The notes beneath the pieces were generated by a model. It had not been told where the DNA came from, made no database searches, and saw nothing but the letters and a program-made list of their open reading frames with translations. 52,474 bases of DNA from Mycolicibacterium llatzerense (GTDB lineage Bacteria > Actinomycetota > Actinomycetes > Mycobacteriales > Mycobacteriaceae): NCBI RefSeq assembly GCF_000878195.1, contig NZ_JXST01000044.1, positions 1 through 52,474 on the forward strand, in the 5' to 3' direction. A program made the translations under genes and the position numbers. Below, in pieces: positions 39,581 through 49,462 of the stretch. Within the stretch, counting starts at the first letter, position 1; each line of letters starts with the position of its first letter.

Positions 39581-40887
39581 CGTCGACGGGACTGACGCCG
39601 GTACTGAGCAGGCATTGGGATCAGCCGCAGTCTTGGACGCTGCAGAGCTATCTGCGCCAGGGCGGCTACCAGCCGCTGCGTGCGGTGCTGCGAATGCAAC
39701 CCGCTGAAGTCATTGCGCTGGTGAAGGATTCCGGACTTCGCGGCCGGGGCGGTGCCGGCTTCCCGACGGGGACGAAGTGGTCGTTCATCTCCCCCGACGA
39801 CGGCCGTCCGCACTACCTGGTGGTCAACGCGGACGAATCCGAACCCGGGACGTGCAAGGACATTCCGCTGATGCTGGCCTCGCCGCACACTCTGGTGGAG
39901 GGCGCGATCATCGCGTCGTACGCCATCGGCGCCCGGCACGCATTCATCTACCTGCGCGGCGAGGTGGTGCCGGTCCTGCGCCGGCTGCAGGGCGCCGTGG
40001 CCGAGGCCTACGCGAACGGCTACCTCGGCACCAACATCGCCGGCACCGGCTTCGATCTGGACCTGGTCGTGCACGCCGGGGCGGGTGCCTACATCTGCGG
40101 GGAAGAGACCGCGCTGCTCGACTCACTGGAGGGCCGGCGCGGCCAACCCCGTTTGCGTCCACCGTTTCCCGCGGTCGCCGGACTGTACGCGTGCCCGACC
40201 GTGGTAAACAACGTCGAGTCGATCGCCAGCGTCCCCTCGGTGATCCGCGGCGGCGTCGACTGGTTCCGGTCCATGGGGTCGGAGAAGTCACCGGGCTTCA
40301 CGTTGTACTCACTATCGGGTCATGTCACCCGGCCAGGACAATACGAAGCACCACTGGGGATTTCGCTGCGTGAACTGCTGGAGTACGCCGGCGGGGTACG
40401 AGCCGGACACCAGTTGAAGTTCTGGACGCCGGGCGGCTCGTCGACGCCGATGCTGACACCCGAACATCTGGACATCCCGCTCGACTATGAAGGCATGGCC
40501 GGGGTCGGCTCGATGCTGGGCACCAAGGCACTACAGATCTTCGACGAGACCACCTGCGTGGTGCGGGCCGTGCGGCGCTGGACCCAGTTCTATGCGCACG
40601 AATCCTGCGGCAAGTGCACGCCGTGCCGAGAAGGCACCTACTGGCTGGCACAGATCTACGCCCGCCTGGAGAGCGGGCAGGCCCAGGCGGCCGATCTGGA
40701 CAAGCTGCTCGACATCTCCGACGCCATCCTCGGCAAGTCGTTCTGCGCGCTCGGTGACGGTGCGGCCAGCCCGATCATGTCCTCGCTCAAGTACTTCCGC
40801 GATGAGTACGTCGCGCACCTGAACGGTGGCTGCCCCTTCGATCCGCACGCCGCCACGATCTTCGCCACGGAAGGAGCGGGCGCGTGA
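39577..40887 (+). CDS. nuoF: NADH-quinone oxidoreductase subunit F
   Basis: A 436-aa subunit with the NADH and FMN sites: SGLRGRGGAGFPTGTKW, VNADESEPGTCKD and GAGAYICGEETALLDSLEGRRGQPRLRPPFPA. The 4Fe-4S cluster N3 is held by ESCGKCTPCREGTYW plus a later Cys in GKSFCALGDG. It takes hydride from NADH and passes electrons to NuoE and NuoG. ATG overlaps the nuoE stop. Confidence 0.97.
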   Translation: MTSTGLTPVLSRHWDQPQSWTLQSYLRQGGYQPLRAVLRMQPAEVIALVKDSGLRGRGGAGFPTGTKWSFISPDDGRPHYLVVNADESEPGTCKDIPLMLASPHTLVEGAIIASYAIGARHAFIYLRGEVVPVLRRLQGAVAEAYANGYLGTNIAGTGFDLDLVVHAGAGAYICGEETALLDSLEGRRGQPRLRPPFPAVAGLYACPTVVNNVESIASVPSVIRGGVDWFRSMGSEKSPGFTLYSLSGHVTRPGQYEAPLGISLRELLEYAGGVRAGHQLKFWTPGGSSTPMLTPEHLDIPLDYEGMAGVGSMLGTKALQIFDETTCVVRAVRRWTQFYAHESCGKCTPCREGTYWLAQIYARLESGQAQAADLDKLLDISDAILGKSFCALGDGAASPIMSSLKYFRDEYVAHLNGGCPFDPHAATIFATEGAGA

Positions 40888-43268
40888 CGGTGACTGAGCC
40901 GGCGAAGGACGCGACTGCGGTCGAGATGGTCTCGCTGACCATCGACGACCAGCAGATCAGTGTGCCCAAGGGCACGTTGGTGATTCGTGCGGCCGAGCTC
41001 ATCGGCGTCCAGATTCCCCGGTTCTGCGATCATCCGCTGCTGGAGCCGGTGGGCGCCTGCCGGCAATGCCTGGTCGAGGTGGAGGGCCAGCGGAAGCCGC
41101 TGGCGTCGTGCACCACCACGGTCAGCCCGGACATGGTGGTGCGCACCCAAGTGACGTCGGAGGCTGCCGACAAGGCGCAGCACGGCGTGATGGAGCTGCT
41201 GCTGATCAACCATCCGCTGGACTGCCCGGTCTGCGACAAGGGCGGCGAATGCCCCCTGCAGAACCAGGCGATGTCCAACGGCCGCAGCGATTCTCGTTTC
41301 GAGGACGTCAAGCGCACCTACCCCAAGCCCATCAACCTGTCGGCGCAGGTACTGCTCGACCGCGAACGCTGTGTGCTGTGCGCGCGCTGCACCCGGTTCT
41401 CGAATCAGGTCGCCGGCGACCCGTTCATCGAACTCCTCGAACGTGGTGCGCTGCAGCAGGTGGGGATCGGCGGCGACGATCCGTTCGACTCGTACTTCTC
41501 CGGCAACACCGTGCAGATCTGTCCCGTCGGCGCTCTGACCGGGACCGCGTACCGTTTCCGGGCCCGGCCTTTCGACCTGGTCTCCACCCCCAGCGTGTGC
41601 GAACACTGCGCCTCCGGGTGTGCGCAGCGCACCGATCACCGACGCGGATCGGTGTTGCGCCGCTTGGCCGGTGACGATCCCGAGGTCAACGAGGAGTGGA
41701 ACTGCGACAAGGGCCGCTGGGCCTTCACCTATGCCACGCAGGGTGACCGGATCACCACGCCACTGATCCGCGAGGCCGACGGCACCCAACGTCCGGCGTC
41801 CTGGCCCGAAGCGGTCGCGGTCGCGGTGCGCGGCCTGTCGGCCGCCGGCGCACGCACCGGAGTGCTCGTCGGTGGACGACTCACCACCGAAGACGCCTAT
41901 GCCTACGCCAAGTATGCGCGGATCGTGTTGGGCACCAACGACATCGACTTCCGCAGCCGGGTGCACAGCGACGAGGAAGCGCAGTTCCTGGCGGCCAGCG
42001 TCGCGGGTCAGCCGATGCAGGTGACGTACGCCGACCTGGAAAAGGCCCCCGTCGTGCTGCTCGTCGGGTTCGAGCCGGAAGACGAATCACCGATCATCTA
42101 CCTACGGCTGCGCAAGGCCTTCCGCAAGCACGGGCTCAAAGTGGTTGCGGTGGCACCTTTCAGTAGCCGGGGCCTGGAGAACATGGGCGGCACCCTGATC
42201 ACGGCCGCACCCGGCCGCGAGCCCCGCGCACTCGACGCCATCGAGGTGCTGCCGCCCGGATCGGTCATCCTCACCGGTGAGCGACTGGCCGGCGTCCCCG
42301 GTGGGTTCTCCGCGGTGGCCCGGCTGGCCGGGCGGACGGGCGCCACCGTCGGCTGGGTGCCGCGGCGGGCCGGCGAGCGCGGTGCCCTGGAGGCCGGGGC
42401 GGCCCCGAATCTGTTGCCCGGCGGGCGTTTGGTGACCGATCTGCCTGCGCGTACCGAGGTTGCCGTCGCCTGGCATGTGGACGAACTGCCCGACGCTCCG
42501 GGCCGCGACACCACCGCGATCTTGGCCGCCGCAGCCGACGGTGACCTGGAGGCGGTCCTGGTCGCCGGCGTGGAGCTGGCCGACCTGCCCGACCCGGCGC
42601 TGGCTCAGCGGTCACTCGGTGCGGCGAAGTTCGTCGTGAGCATGGAGGTGCGCCGCAGCGCCATCACCGACCTGGCGCACGTGGTGTTCCCGGTGGCACC
42701 GGTGGTCGAGAAGGCCGGCAGTTTCGTCAACTGGGAAGGGCGCGGGCGATCTTTCGGCGCGGCGCTGCCACCTGCCATGCGAGCGGACATGGGGGTGTTG
42801 GCCGCGCTCGCCGATGAGCACTGCATCGATCTGGGTCTGCGCGACGTCACGACGGTGCGCAATGAGATGAACCGGCTGGGGTGCTGGACCGGACCACGCC
42901 CCGCCGCACCGGAATTCACCGCTCCGCCCAGCCCGGTGCCGGGACCCGGACAGGCAGTCCTCGCGGGCTGGCGCATGCTGCTGGATGCCGGGCGGATGCA
43001 GGACGGCGAACCGAATCTGGCTGCCACCGCCCGTCCGGCGGTCGCCCGGTTGTCGGCCGACACGGCCGCGAGCATCGGCGCGGGCGAGACGCTCACGGTC
43101 AGTACGGATCGCGGCAGCATCACCCTGCCGCTGGAGATCACCGATATGCCGACCGGCGTGGTGTGGCTGCCGCTGAACTCCCCGGGGTCGACGGTGCACG
43201 CCACGCTCGGCGTCGCCCCGGGCGCCGTCGTCACGATCAGCGGGGCCAGTGACGGGACCAGGCCATGA
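40884..43268 (+). CDS. nuoG: NADH-quinone oxidoreductase subunit G
   Basis: A 794-aa multi-cluster subunit. The N-terminal ferredoxin part has the 2Fe-2S ligands (FCDHPLLEPVGACRQCLVEV), the His-ligated 4Fe-4S region (HPLDCPVCDKGGECPLQNQA) and RCVLCARCTRFSNQVAGDP. The CEHCASGC motif near residue 245, with a later Cys in EEWNCDKGRW, is the extra N7 cluster site of the molybdopterin-like domain. The remainder is a degenerate molybdopterin-oxidoreductase domain. GTG overlaps the nuoF stop. Confidence 0.96.
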   Translation: MTVTEPAKDATAVEMVSLTIDDQQISVPKGTLVIRAAELIGVQIPRFCDHPLLEPVGACRQCLVEVEGQRKPLASCTTTVSPDMVVRTQVTSEAADKAQHGVMELLLINHPLDCPVCDKGGECPLQNQAMSNGRSDSRFEDVKRTYPKPINLSAQVLLDRERCVLCARCTRFSNQVAGDPFIELLERGALQQVGIGGDDPFDSYFSGNTVQICPVGALTGTAYRFRARPFDLVSTPSVCEHCASGCAQRTDHRRGSVLRRLAGDDPEVNEEWNCDKGRWAFTYATQGDRITTPLIREADGTQRPASWPEAVAVAVRGLSAAGARTGVLVGGRLTTEDAYAYAKYARIVLGTNDIDFRSRVHSDEEAQFLAASVAGQPMQVTYADLEKAPVVLLVGFEPEDESPIIYLRLRKAFRKHGLKVVAVAPFSSRGLENMGGTLITAAPGREPRALDAIEVLPPGSVILTGERLAGVPGGFSAVARLAGRTGATVGWVPRRAGERGALEAGAAPNLLPGGRLVTDLPARTEVAVAWHVDELPDAPGRDTTAILAAAADGDLEAVLVAGVELADLPDPALAQRSLGAAKFVVSMEVRRSAITDLAHVVFPVAPVVEKAGSFVNWEGRGRSFGAALPPAMRADMGVLAALADEHCIDLGLRDVTTVRNEMNRLGCWTGPRPAAPEFTAPPSPVPGPGQAVLAGWRMLLDAGRMQDGEPNLAATARPAVARLSADTAASIGAGETLTVSTDRGSITLPLEITDMPTGVVWLPLNSPGSTVHATLGVAPGAVVTISGASDGTRP

Positions 43269-44494
43269 ACTATCCCGACCTGTCGTCGTTCGGACTCGAC
43301 CCGTGGTGGCTCGTCCTCGCCAAAGCCCTTGGCATCTTTGTGTTCCTGGTCCTGACGGTGCTCGTCGCCATCTTGCTCGAGCGCCGGGTACTGAGCTGGA
43401 TGCAGATGCGCATCGGGCCGAACCGGGTGGGCCCCTTCGGGTTACTGCAGAGCCTGGCCGACGGTGTCAAGCTCGCCCTGAAGGAAGGGCTGGTCCCGGC
43501 CGGGGTGGACAAGCCGATCTACCTGATGGCACCCATCATCGCGGTGATCCCCGCGTTCATGGCGTTCGCCGTCATCCCGATGGGACCGCTGGTCCACGTC
43601 TTCGGGCACGAGACCCCGCTGCAGTTGACCGACCTGCCGGTCGCGGTGTTGTACGTCCTGGCGGTCACGTCGATCGGGGTGTACGGAATCGTGTTGGCCG
43701 GCTGGGCCTCCGGCTCCACCTACCCCCTGCTCGGTGGGTTGCGGTCCAGCGCGCAGGTGATCTCGTACGAGATCGCGATGGCACTCTCGTTCGCCGCGGT
43801 GTTCCTGTACGCCGGCACCATGTCGACGTCGCAGATCGTCGCCTCCCAGCAGGGCCGCTGGTACGTCTTCCTGCTGCTGCCGTCGTTCCTGGTCTACGTC
43901 GTCGCCATGGTCGGCGAGACCAACCGGGCACCGTTCGATCTGCCCGAAGCCGAGGGCGAGCTCGTCGGCGGTTTCCACACCGAGTACTCGTCGCTGAAAT
44001 TCGCGATGTTCATGCTCGCGGAGTACGTCAACATGACGACGGTGTCGGCACTGGCCACCACGTTGTTCCTCGGCGGCTGGCAGGCCCCGTGGCCGCTGAG
44101 CCTCATTCCCGGAGCCAACACCGGATGGTGGCCGCTGCTGTGGTTCATCGGCAAGGTGTGGACGTTCCTGTTCCTGTTCATGTGGCTGCGCGCCACGCTC
44201 CCCCGCCTGCGGTACGACCAGTTCATGGCGTTGGGCTGGAAGGTGCTCATCCCCATCTCACTGGCGTGGATCATGATCGTCAGCATCGTGCGGACGCTGC
44301 GATTGCAGGGTTACGACAGCTGGCCCGTCGTACTGGCGTTCGCCGCCCTGATCGCTGTGGTCGCCATCGCCGGTGCGCTGTGGAATACGGTGCGGCGCAA
44401 GGCGGCTCGCGCCCCGGTCCCGGCCGCCGAACCTCAGCCCGGCGCGTTCCCGGTGCCACCCATCCCGGCCAAGGAGATACACCATGCCCGGTAG
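43265..44494 (+). CDS. nuoH: NADH-quinone oxidoreductase subunit H
   Basis: A 409-aa membrane subunit of about eight to nine helices. RRVLSWMQMRIGPNRVGPFGLLQSLADGVKLALKE and NRAPFDLPEAEGELVGGFHTEYSS are the conserved acidic/basic cytoplasmic loops that line the quinone channel and start proton coupling. A proline-rich C-terminal tail is present. ATG overlaps the nuoG stop. Confidence 0.97.
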   Translation: MNYPDLSSFGLDPWWLVLAKALGIFVFLVLTVLVAILLERRVLSWMQMRIGPNRVGPFGLLQSLADGVKLALKEGLVPAGVDKPIYLMAPIIAVIPAFMAFAVIPMGPLVHVFGHETPLQLTDLPVAVLYVLAVTSIGVYGIVLAGWASGSTYPLLGGLRSSAQVISYEIAMALSFAAVFLYAGTMSTSQIVASQQGRWYVFLLLPSFLVYVVAMVGETNRAPFDLPEAEGELVGGFHTEYSSLKFAMFMLAEYVNMTTVSALATTLFLGGWQAPWPLSLIPGANTGWWPLLWFIGKVWTFLFLFMWLRATLPRLRYDQFMALGWKVLIPISLAWIMIVSIVRTLRLQGYDSWPVVLAFAALIAVVAIAGALWNTVRRKAARAPVPAAEPQPGAFPVPPIPAKEIHHAR

Positions 44495-45029
44495 GCCCAA
44501 GTTCATCGACGCCATCGCCGGATTCGGCGTCACCTTCGGAACCATGTTCAAAAAGTCGGTCACCGAACAGTATCCCGAGGAGCCCGGCCCGGTCGCTCCT
44601 CGCTATCACGGCCGGCATCAGCTCAACCGCTACGACGACGGCCTCGAGAAATGCATCGGCTGTGAATTGTGCGCGTGGGCCTGCCCCGCGGACGCCATCT
44701 TCGTCGAGGGCGCGGACAACACCGAGGAACAACGGTTTTCGCCCGGCGAGCGGTACGGCCGGGTGTACCAGATCAACTATCTGCGGTGTATCGGCTGCGG
44801 GCTCTGCATCGAGGCCTGCCCGACCCGTGCGCTGACCATGACCAACGACTACGAGATGGCCGGCGACAACCGGTCCGGCCTGATCTACGGCAAGGACAAG
44901 CTGCTGGCTCCGTTGGAGATCGACATGACCGCGCCGCCCCATGCGATGGCCGAGGGCAGCACCGACGAGGACTACTACCGCGGCAACATCACCGCGGCCG
45001 GACTGTCGCGGCCCGAGGCGGCCAAGTGA
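44484..45029 (+). CDS. nuoI: NADH-quinone oxidoreductase subunit I
   Basis: A 181-aa ferredoxin-like subunit with two 4Fe-4S motifs, CIGCELCAWACP and CIGCGLCIEACP, forming clusters N6a and N6b. It carries electrons from NuoG to NuoB. Its ATG lies 11 bp inside the end of nuoH, the longest overlap in the operon. Confidence 0.97.
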   Translation: MPGRPKFIDAIAGFGVTFGTMFKKSVTEQYPEEPGPVAPRYHGRHQLNRYDDGLEKCIGCELCAWACPADAIFVEGADNTEEQRFSPGERYGRVYQINYLRCIGCGLCIEACPTRALTMTNDYEMAGDNRSGLIYGKDKLLAPLEIDMTAPPHAMAEGSTDEDYYRGNITAAGLSRPEAAK

Positions 45030-45736
45030 CCGGAGAGGCCGTGACGTTCTGGGTGCTCGGCACGGTGTCGGTGCTCGGCGCCATCGCGATGGTGGCCGCG
45101 CCCAAAGCGGTGTACTCGGCAATGTTCTTGGCCAGCACCATGATCAGCCTGGCCGTGCTGTACATCGCCCAGGACGCCGTGTTCCTCGGCGTCGTGCAGG
45201 TGGTGGTCTACACCGGCGCGGTCATGATGCTGTTCCTGTTCGTCCTCATGCTCATCGGTGTCGATTCCGCGGACTCCCTGGTCGAAACCATACGGGGACA
45301 ACGCATTGCCGCCATCGTGGCCGGCATCGGCTTCGGCATCGCGGTGATCGCCGGCATCGGCAGCCTCGGTACCAACGTCGTTGGTCTCGAACACGCGAAC
45401 CGGGCCGGCAACGTCCAGGGCCTGGCGGTGCTGATCTTCACGCGCTATCTGTGGGCCTTCGAGACCACCAGCGCGCTGCTCATCACCGCCGCGCTGGGCG
45501 CCATGGTACTGACCCACCGCGAACGGTTCGAACACCGAAAGACCCAGCGTGAGCTGGCAATCGAACGGTTCGCCCCGGGCGGGCATCCGACGCCGCGACC
45601 GAATCCCGGTGTGTACGCCCGGCACAACGCCGTCGACATCCTGGCCCGGTTGCCCGACGGATCGGACGCCGACATGTCCGTCAGCGCCGTCCTGCCCCGG
45701 CGCAGTGTGTCCACCGACGATGGGAACGCCTCATGA
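45026..45736 (+). CDS. nuoJ: NADH-quinone oxidoreductase subunit J
   Basis: A 236-aa membrane subunit with five helices. VFLGVVQVVVYTGAVMMLFLFVLMLIGVD is the conserved helix 3 with its pi-bulge region. The soluble C-terminal tail of about 60 residues (ELAIERFAPGGHPTP...) is longer than in E. coli and usual for mycobacteria. The GTG start overlaps the nuoI stop. Confidence 0.95.
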   Translation: MTGEAVTFWVLGTVSVLGAIAMVAAPKAVYSAMFLASTMISLAVLYIAQDAVFLGVVQVVVYTGAVMMLFLFVLMLIGVDSADSLVETIRGQRIAAIVAGIGFGIAVIAGIGSLGTNVVGLEHANRAGNVQGLAVLIFTRYLWAFETTSALLITAALGAMVLTHRERFEHRKTQRELAIERFAPGGHPTPRPNPGVYARHNAVDILARLPDGSDADMSVSAVLPRRSVSTDDGNAS

Positions 45737-46032
45737 ATCCCACCAACTATCTGTATCTCTCGGCGCTGCTGTTCACCATCGGCGCGGCCGGTGTGCTGCT
45801 ACGCCGCAATGCCATCGTCATGTTCATGTGCGTCGAATTGATGCTCAATGCCGCCAATCTGGCGTTCGTCACGTTCTCCCGGATGCACGGCGAACTCGAC
45901 GGTCAGGTGGTGGCGTTCTTCACCATGGTGGTGGCTGCGTGTGAGGTGGTGGTGGGACTGGCGATCATCATGACCATCTTCCGTTCCCGACGGTCGGCGT
46001 CAGTGGACGCCGCGAGCCTGCTGAAGCAGTGA
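45733..46032 (+). CDS. nuoK: NADH-quinone oxidoreductase subunit K
   Basis: A 99-aa three-helix membrane subunit. The two conserved membrane Glu residues are visible in FMCVELMLNAANL and AACEVVVGLAIIM; they form the central proton path. ATG overlaps the nuoJ stop. Confidence 0.97.
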   Translation: MNPTNYLYLSALLFTIGAAGVLLRRNAIVMFMCVELMLNAANLAFVTFSRMHGELDGQVVAFFTMVVAACEVVVGLAIIMTIFRSRRSASVDAASLLKQ

Positions 46033-47918
46033 CCGTGACGACATCCGTGTGGCTTCTGATCGCGCTGCCGCTGGCCGGTGCCGCGATACTGTTGCTCGGG
46101 GGGAAGGCCACCGACGCGTGGGGTCATCTGCTCGGCTGCGCCACGGTGGTCGGCGCCTTCCTCATCGGCGCGACGCAGTTCGTGGCAATGTCCGGGCGTG
46201 CCAACGACTTCCGGTTGGTGCACGAGACGCTGTTCTCCTGGGTCCCGGTCGCGCAACTCCAGGTCGACTTCGGGCTGCGGCTGGACCAGTTGTCGGTGTG
46301 CTTCGTCCTGCTGATCACCGGCGTCGGCGCGCTGATCCACATCTATTCGATCGGCTACATGGCGCATGATCCGGCACGGCGCCGATTTTTCGCCTACCTC
46401 AATCTGTTCGTCGCCGCCATGCTGCTGCTGGTCCTGGCCGACAATTACCTGGGTCTGTACGTCGGATGGGAAGGCGTCGGCCTGGCGTCGTACCTGCTGA
46501 TCGGGTTCTGGTCGCACAAGCCGTCGGCCGCGACGGCCGCGAAGAAGGCGTTCGTCGTCAACCGGGTCGGTGACATCGGGCTGGCGCTGGCCCTGGCGGC
46601 CATGTTCGCCCACACCGGAACTCTCTCGTACACGGGTGTTTTCGCCAAGGCTCCGCATCTTGCCGCGGCGACCGCCACGCTCATCGGTCTGCTGTTGCTG
46701 CTGGCGGCCTGCGGCAAGTCCGCGCAGGTGCCTCTGCAGTCCTGGCTGGGGGACGCGATGGAGGGCCCGACGCCGGTGTCGGCGCTCATCCACGCGGCCA
46801 CCATGGTCACCGCGGGCGTGTACCTCGTGGTGCGGTCGGCACCGATCTTCAACCAGTCCGCCGACGCCCGGCTGGCGGTCGCCGTCGTCGGGGCGGTCAC
46901 GCTGTTGTTCGGCGCGGTGATCGGCTGCGCCAAGGACGACATCAAGAAAGCCCTCGCGGCGTCGACCATGAGCCAGATCGGCTACATGATGCTGGCGGCG
47001 GGGCTCGGCCCGGCCGGCTACGCGCTCGCGATCCTGCATCTGCTGGCGCACGGCTTCTTCAAGGCCGGGCTGTTCCTCGGTGCCGGTTCGGTGATGCACG
47101 CCATGGACGACGAGACCGACATGCGCCGCTACGGCGGGCTGCGCACCGCCATGCCCGTAACGTTTGCGACGTTCGGCATGGGGTATCTCGCGATCATCGG
47201 TATCCCGCCGCTGTCCGGGTTCTTCTCGAAGGACCCGATCATCGAGACCGCCTTCGCGGCCGGTGGCGCCAGAGGCCTGCTGTTCGGCGGCGCGGCCCTG
47301 CTGGGTGCGGGCATCACCGCGTTCTACATGACCCGCGTCATGCTGATGACCTTCTTCGGTGAAAAGCGCTGGCGCGCCGAGGCGCATCCGCACGAATCGC
47401 CGTCGGTCATGGGCTGGCCGATGGTCCTGCTGGCCGGCGGGTCCATCGGTGCCGGTGCCCTGCTCGCCGTCGGCGGCAAACTGGAGCACTGGCTGGAACC
47501 GATCGTCGGGTACCAGGAGCCCGCGCACGCCATCCCCGCGTGGCTGCTGACCGTCGTCACGCTCGCGGTGGTCGGGGTCGGAGTGGCGATCGCGTATCGG
47601 ATGTATGCGCTGCAACCCATTCCGATCAGTGCGCCGGTCAACGTCTCCGGCCTGACGGTCGCTGCCCGCAACGATCTCTACGGCGACGCGTTCAACGAGC
47701 GGGCGCTGATGGCGCCGGGCCGGCGGCTCACCAAAGACTTGGTCGACTTCGACGACGTCGCGGTCGACGGCGTCACGCGCGAACTGGCGGCCCTGGTACG
47801 CAGCGGGTCGCAGGATCTTCGACGTTGGCAGAACGGGTTCGCCCGGTCGTATGCGCTGTCCATGTTGGCCGGAGCGGCATTGATTGCGGCCGCCATTCTC
47901 ACGGTGAGGGTGTGGTGA
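46029..47918 (+). CDS. nuoL: NADH-quinone oxidoreductase subunit L
   Basis: A 629-aa antiporter-like proton-pumping subunit with about sixteen helices. Motifs include YLGLYVGWEGVGLASYLLIGFW, SAQVPLQSWLGDAMEGPTPVSALIHAATMVTAGVYL and KDDIKKALAASTMSQIGYMMLA. The C-terminal lateral helix region follows residue 500. GTG overlaps the nuoK stop. Confidence 0.97.
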   Translation: MTVTTSVWLLIALPLAGAAILLLGGKATDAWGHLLGCATVVGAFLIGATQFVAMSGRANDFRLVHETLFSWVPVAQLQVDFGLRLDQLSVCFVLLITGVGALIHIYSIGYMAHDPARRRFFAYLNLFVAAMLLLVLADNYLGLYVGWEGVGLASYLLIGFWSHKPSAATAAKKAFVVNRVGDIGLALALAAMFAHTGTLSYTGVFAKAPHLAAATATLIGLLLLLAACGKSAQVPLQSWLGDAMEGPTPVSALIHAATMVTAGVYLVVRSAPIFNQSADARLAVAVVGAVTLLFGAVIGCAKDDIKKALAASTMSQIGYMMLAAGLGPAGYALAILHLLAHGFFKAGLFLGAGSVMHAMDDETDMRRYGGLRTAMPVTFATFGMGYLAIIGIPPLSGFFSKDPIIETAFAAGGARGLLFGGAALLGAGITAFYMTRVMLMTFFGEKRWRAEAHPHESPSVMGWPMVLLAGGSIGAGALLAVGGKLEHWLEPIVGYQEPAHAIPAWLLTVVTLAVVGVGVAIAYRMYALQPIPISAPVNVSGLTVAARNDLYGDAFNERALMAPGRRLTKDLVDFDDVAVDGVTRELAALVRSGSQDLRRWQNGFARSYALSMLAGAALIAAAILTVRVW

Positions 47919-49462
47919 CCGGAATGTGGTGGCTGACGGCGTTGTGGGCCGTCCCGATGGCCGGCGGTGCGGCAGTGATCCTGTTGCCTGCCACCGCACG
48001 GGCTTTCGCCCGCTGGGCCGCGCTCGCGGTATCGCTGGTGGTGCTGGTCATCGCACTAGTGCTGGCACTGCGATTCGATCCCGCCGGTGCGCGCTATCAG
48101 TTCGTCGAGAACCATCCGTGGATACCATCGTTCGGCACCGGCTACATCCTCGGCGTGGACGGCGTGGCGCTGGTGTTGGTCGCGCTGACGGCGGTCCTGG
48201 TACCGCTGCTGATCATCGCCGGGTGGAATGACGCTGACACGAAAGACACTGGTGCGCAGGCCAAGTCGACACATGCCTACTTCGCGCTGATCCTCGCCGT
48301 CGAGTCGATGGTGCTGATTTCCCTGGTGTCGCTGGACATCTTGCTGTTCTACGTGTTCTTCGAGGCCATGCTCATCCCGATGTACTTCCTCATCGGCGGT
48401 TTCGGAGCAGACCGTCCCGCCGCCTCGAAGGCAGCCGTGAAGTTCCTGCTGTACAACCTGTTCGGCGGCTTGATCATGCTGGCCGCGGTCATCGGGCTGT
48501 ACGTGGCCACTGCCAACAGCCCGCTATTCGCTCACGGCACGTTCGATTTCCGCGCCGTCGCGGACGCCGCACGCTACGGCACGCTGAACATCAGCCCGGG
48601 CCTGGCCAACGCGTTGTTCGGCGGATTCATGTTCGCGTTCGCCGTGAAAGCACCGCTGTGGCCGCTGCACCGCTGGCTGCCCGACGCGGCAGTGCACGCG
48701 ACGCCGGCTACTGCCGTCTTGATGATGGCCGTCGTCGACAAGGTGGGTACCTTCGGCATGCTCCGGTACTGCCTGCAGCTCTTCCCGCAGTCCGCAGCGA
48801 CGTTCCGGCCGTTGATCATTGCGCTGGCGGTCATCGGCATCGTCTACGGAGCCATCGTCGCCATCGGGCAGACGGACGTCATGCGACTGATCTCGTACAC
48901 CTCGATATCGCACTTCGGCTTCATCATCCTGGGCATCTTCGCGATGACCGAGCAGGCGCAGTCCGGTGCCGCGCTGTACATGGTGAACCACGGCATCTCG
49001 ACCGCCGCCCTCTTCCTGATCGCCGGGTTCCTGGTGTCCCGCCGGGGATCTCGGAACATCGCCGACTACGGCGGCGTGCAGACCGTTGCGCCGGTCCTCG
49101 CCGGCACGTTCCTGATCGCCGGCTTGGCCACGTTATCCCTGCCCGGCCTGGCCCCGTTCATCAGCGAATTCCTGGTCCTGGTCGGCACATTCATCCACTA
49201 CCCGGTCGTCACCGCCGTGGCGGCTACGGCGCTGGTGCTCTCGGCGCTCTACATCCTGTGGATGTACCAGCGGATGATGACCGGCCCCGTGGCCGATGGC
49301 AACGACAAGCTGCGCGATCTGGTGCCACGCGAATTGGCCGTGGTAGTGCCGCTGGTCGCCCTGCTGTTCGTGCTGGGCGTCTATCCCAAGCCCGCCCTCG
49401 ACATCATCAGTCCCGCTGTCGGCCATACCGCGCCGAGCACCGCGCAGGGGGTGACCCGGTGA
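47915..49462 (+). CDS. nuoM: NADH-quinone oxidoreductase subunit M
   Basis: A 515-aa antiporter-like subunit with about fourteen helices: DILLFYVFFEAMLIPMYFLIGGFG includes the conserved membrane Glu, and VKAPLWPLHRWLPDAAVHATPATAVLMMAVVDKVGTFGMLR the conserved Lys and proline breaks. The GTG at 47915, overlapping the nuoL stop, is chosen over later starts because the overlap matches the operon pattern. Confidence 0.96.
   Translation: MTGMWWLTALWAVPMAGGAAVILLPATARAFARWAALAVSLVVLVIALVLALRFDPAGARYQFVENHPWIPSFGTGYILGVDGVALVLVALTAVLVPLLIIAGWNDADTKDTGAQAKSTHAYFALILAVESMVLISLVSLDILLFYVFFEAMLIPMYFLIGGFGADRPAASKAAVKFLLYNLFGGLIMLAAVIGLYVATANSPLFAHGTFDFRAVADAARYGTLNISPGLANALFGGFMFAFAVKAPLWPLHRWLPDAAVHATPATAVLMMAVVDKVGTFGMLRYCLQLFPQSAATFRPLIIALAVIGIVYGAIVAIGQTDVMRLISYTSISHFGFIILGIFAMTEQAQSGAALYMVNHGISTAALFLIAGFLVSRRGSRNIADYGGVQTVAPVLAGTFLIAGLATLSLPGLAPFISEFLVLVGTFIHYPVVTAVAATALVLSALYILWMYQRMMTGPVADGNDKLRDLVPRELAVVVPLVALLFVLGVYPKPALDIISPAVGHTAPSTAQGVTR

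Noticed and set aside
45903..47999. 698-codon minus-strand open frame antisense to nuoL
   Set aside because: Shadow of the conserved NuoL reading frame; composition dominated by Arg, Gln, Asp, Gly and His with no domain.
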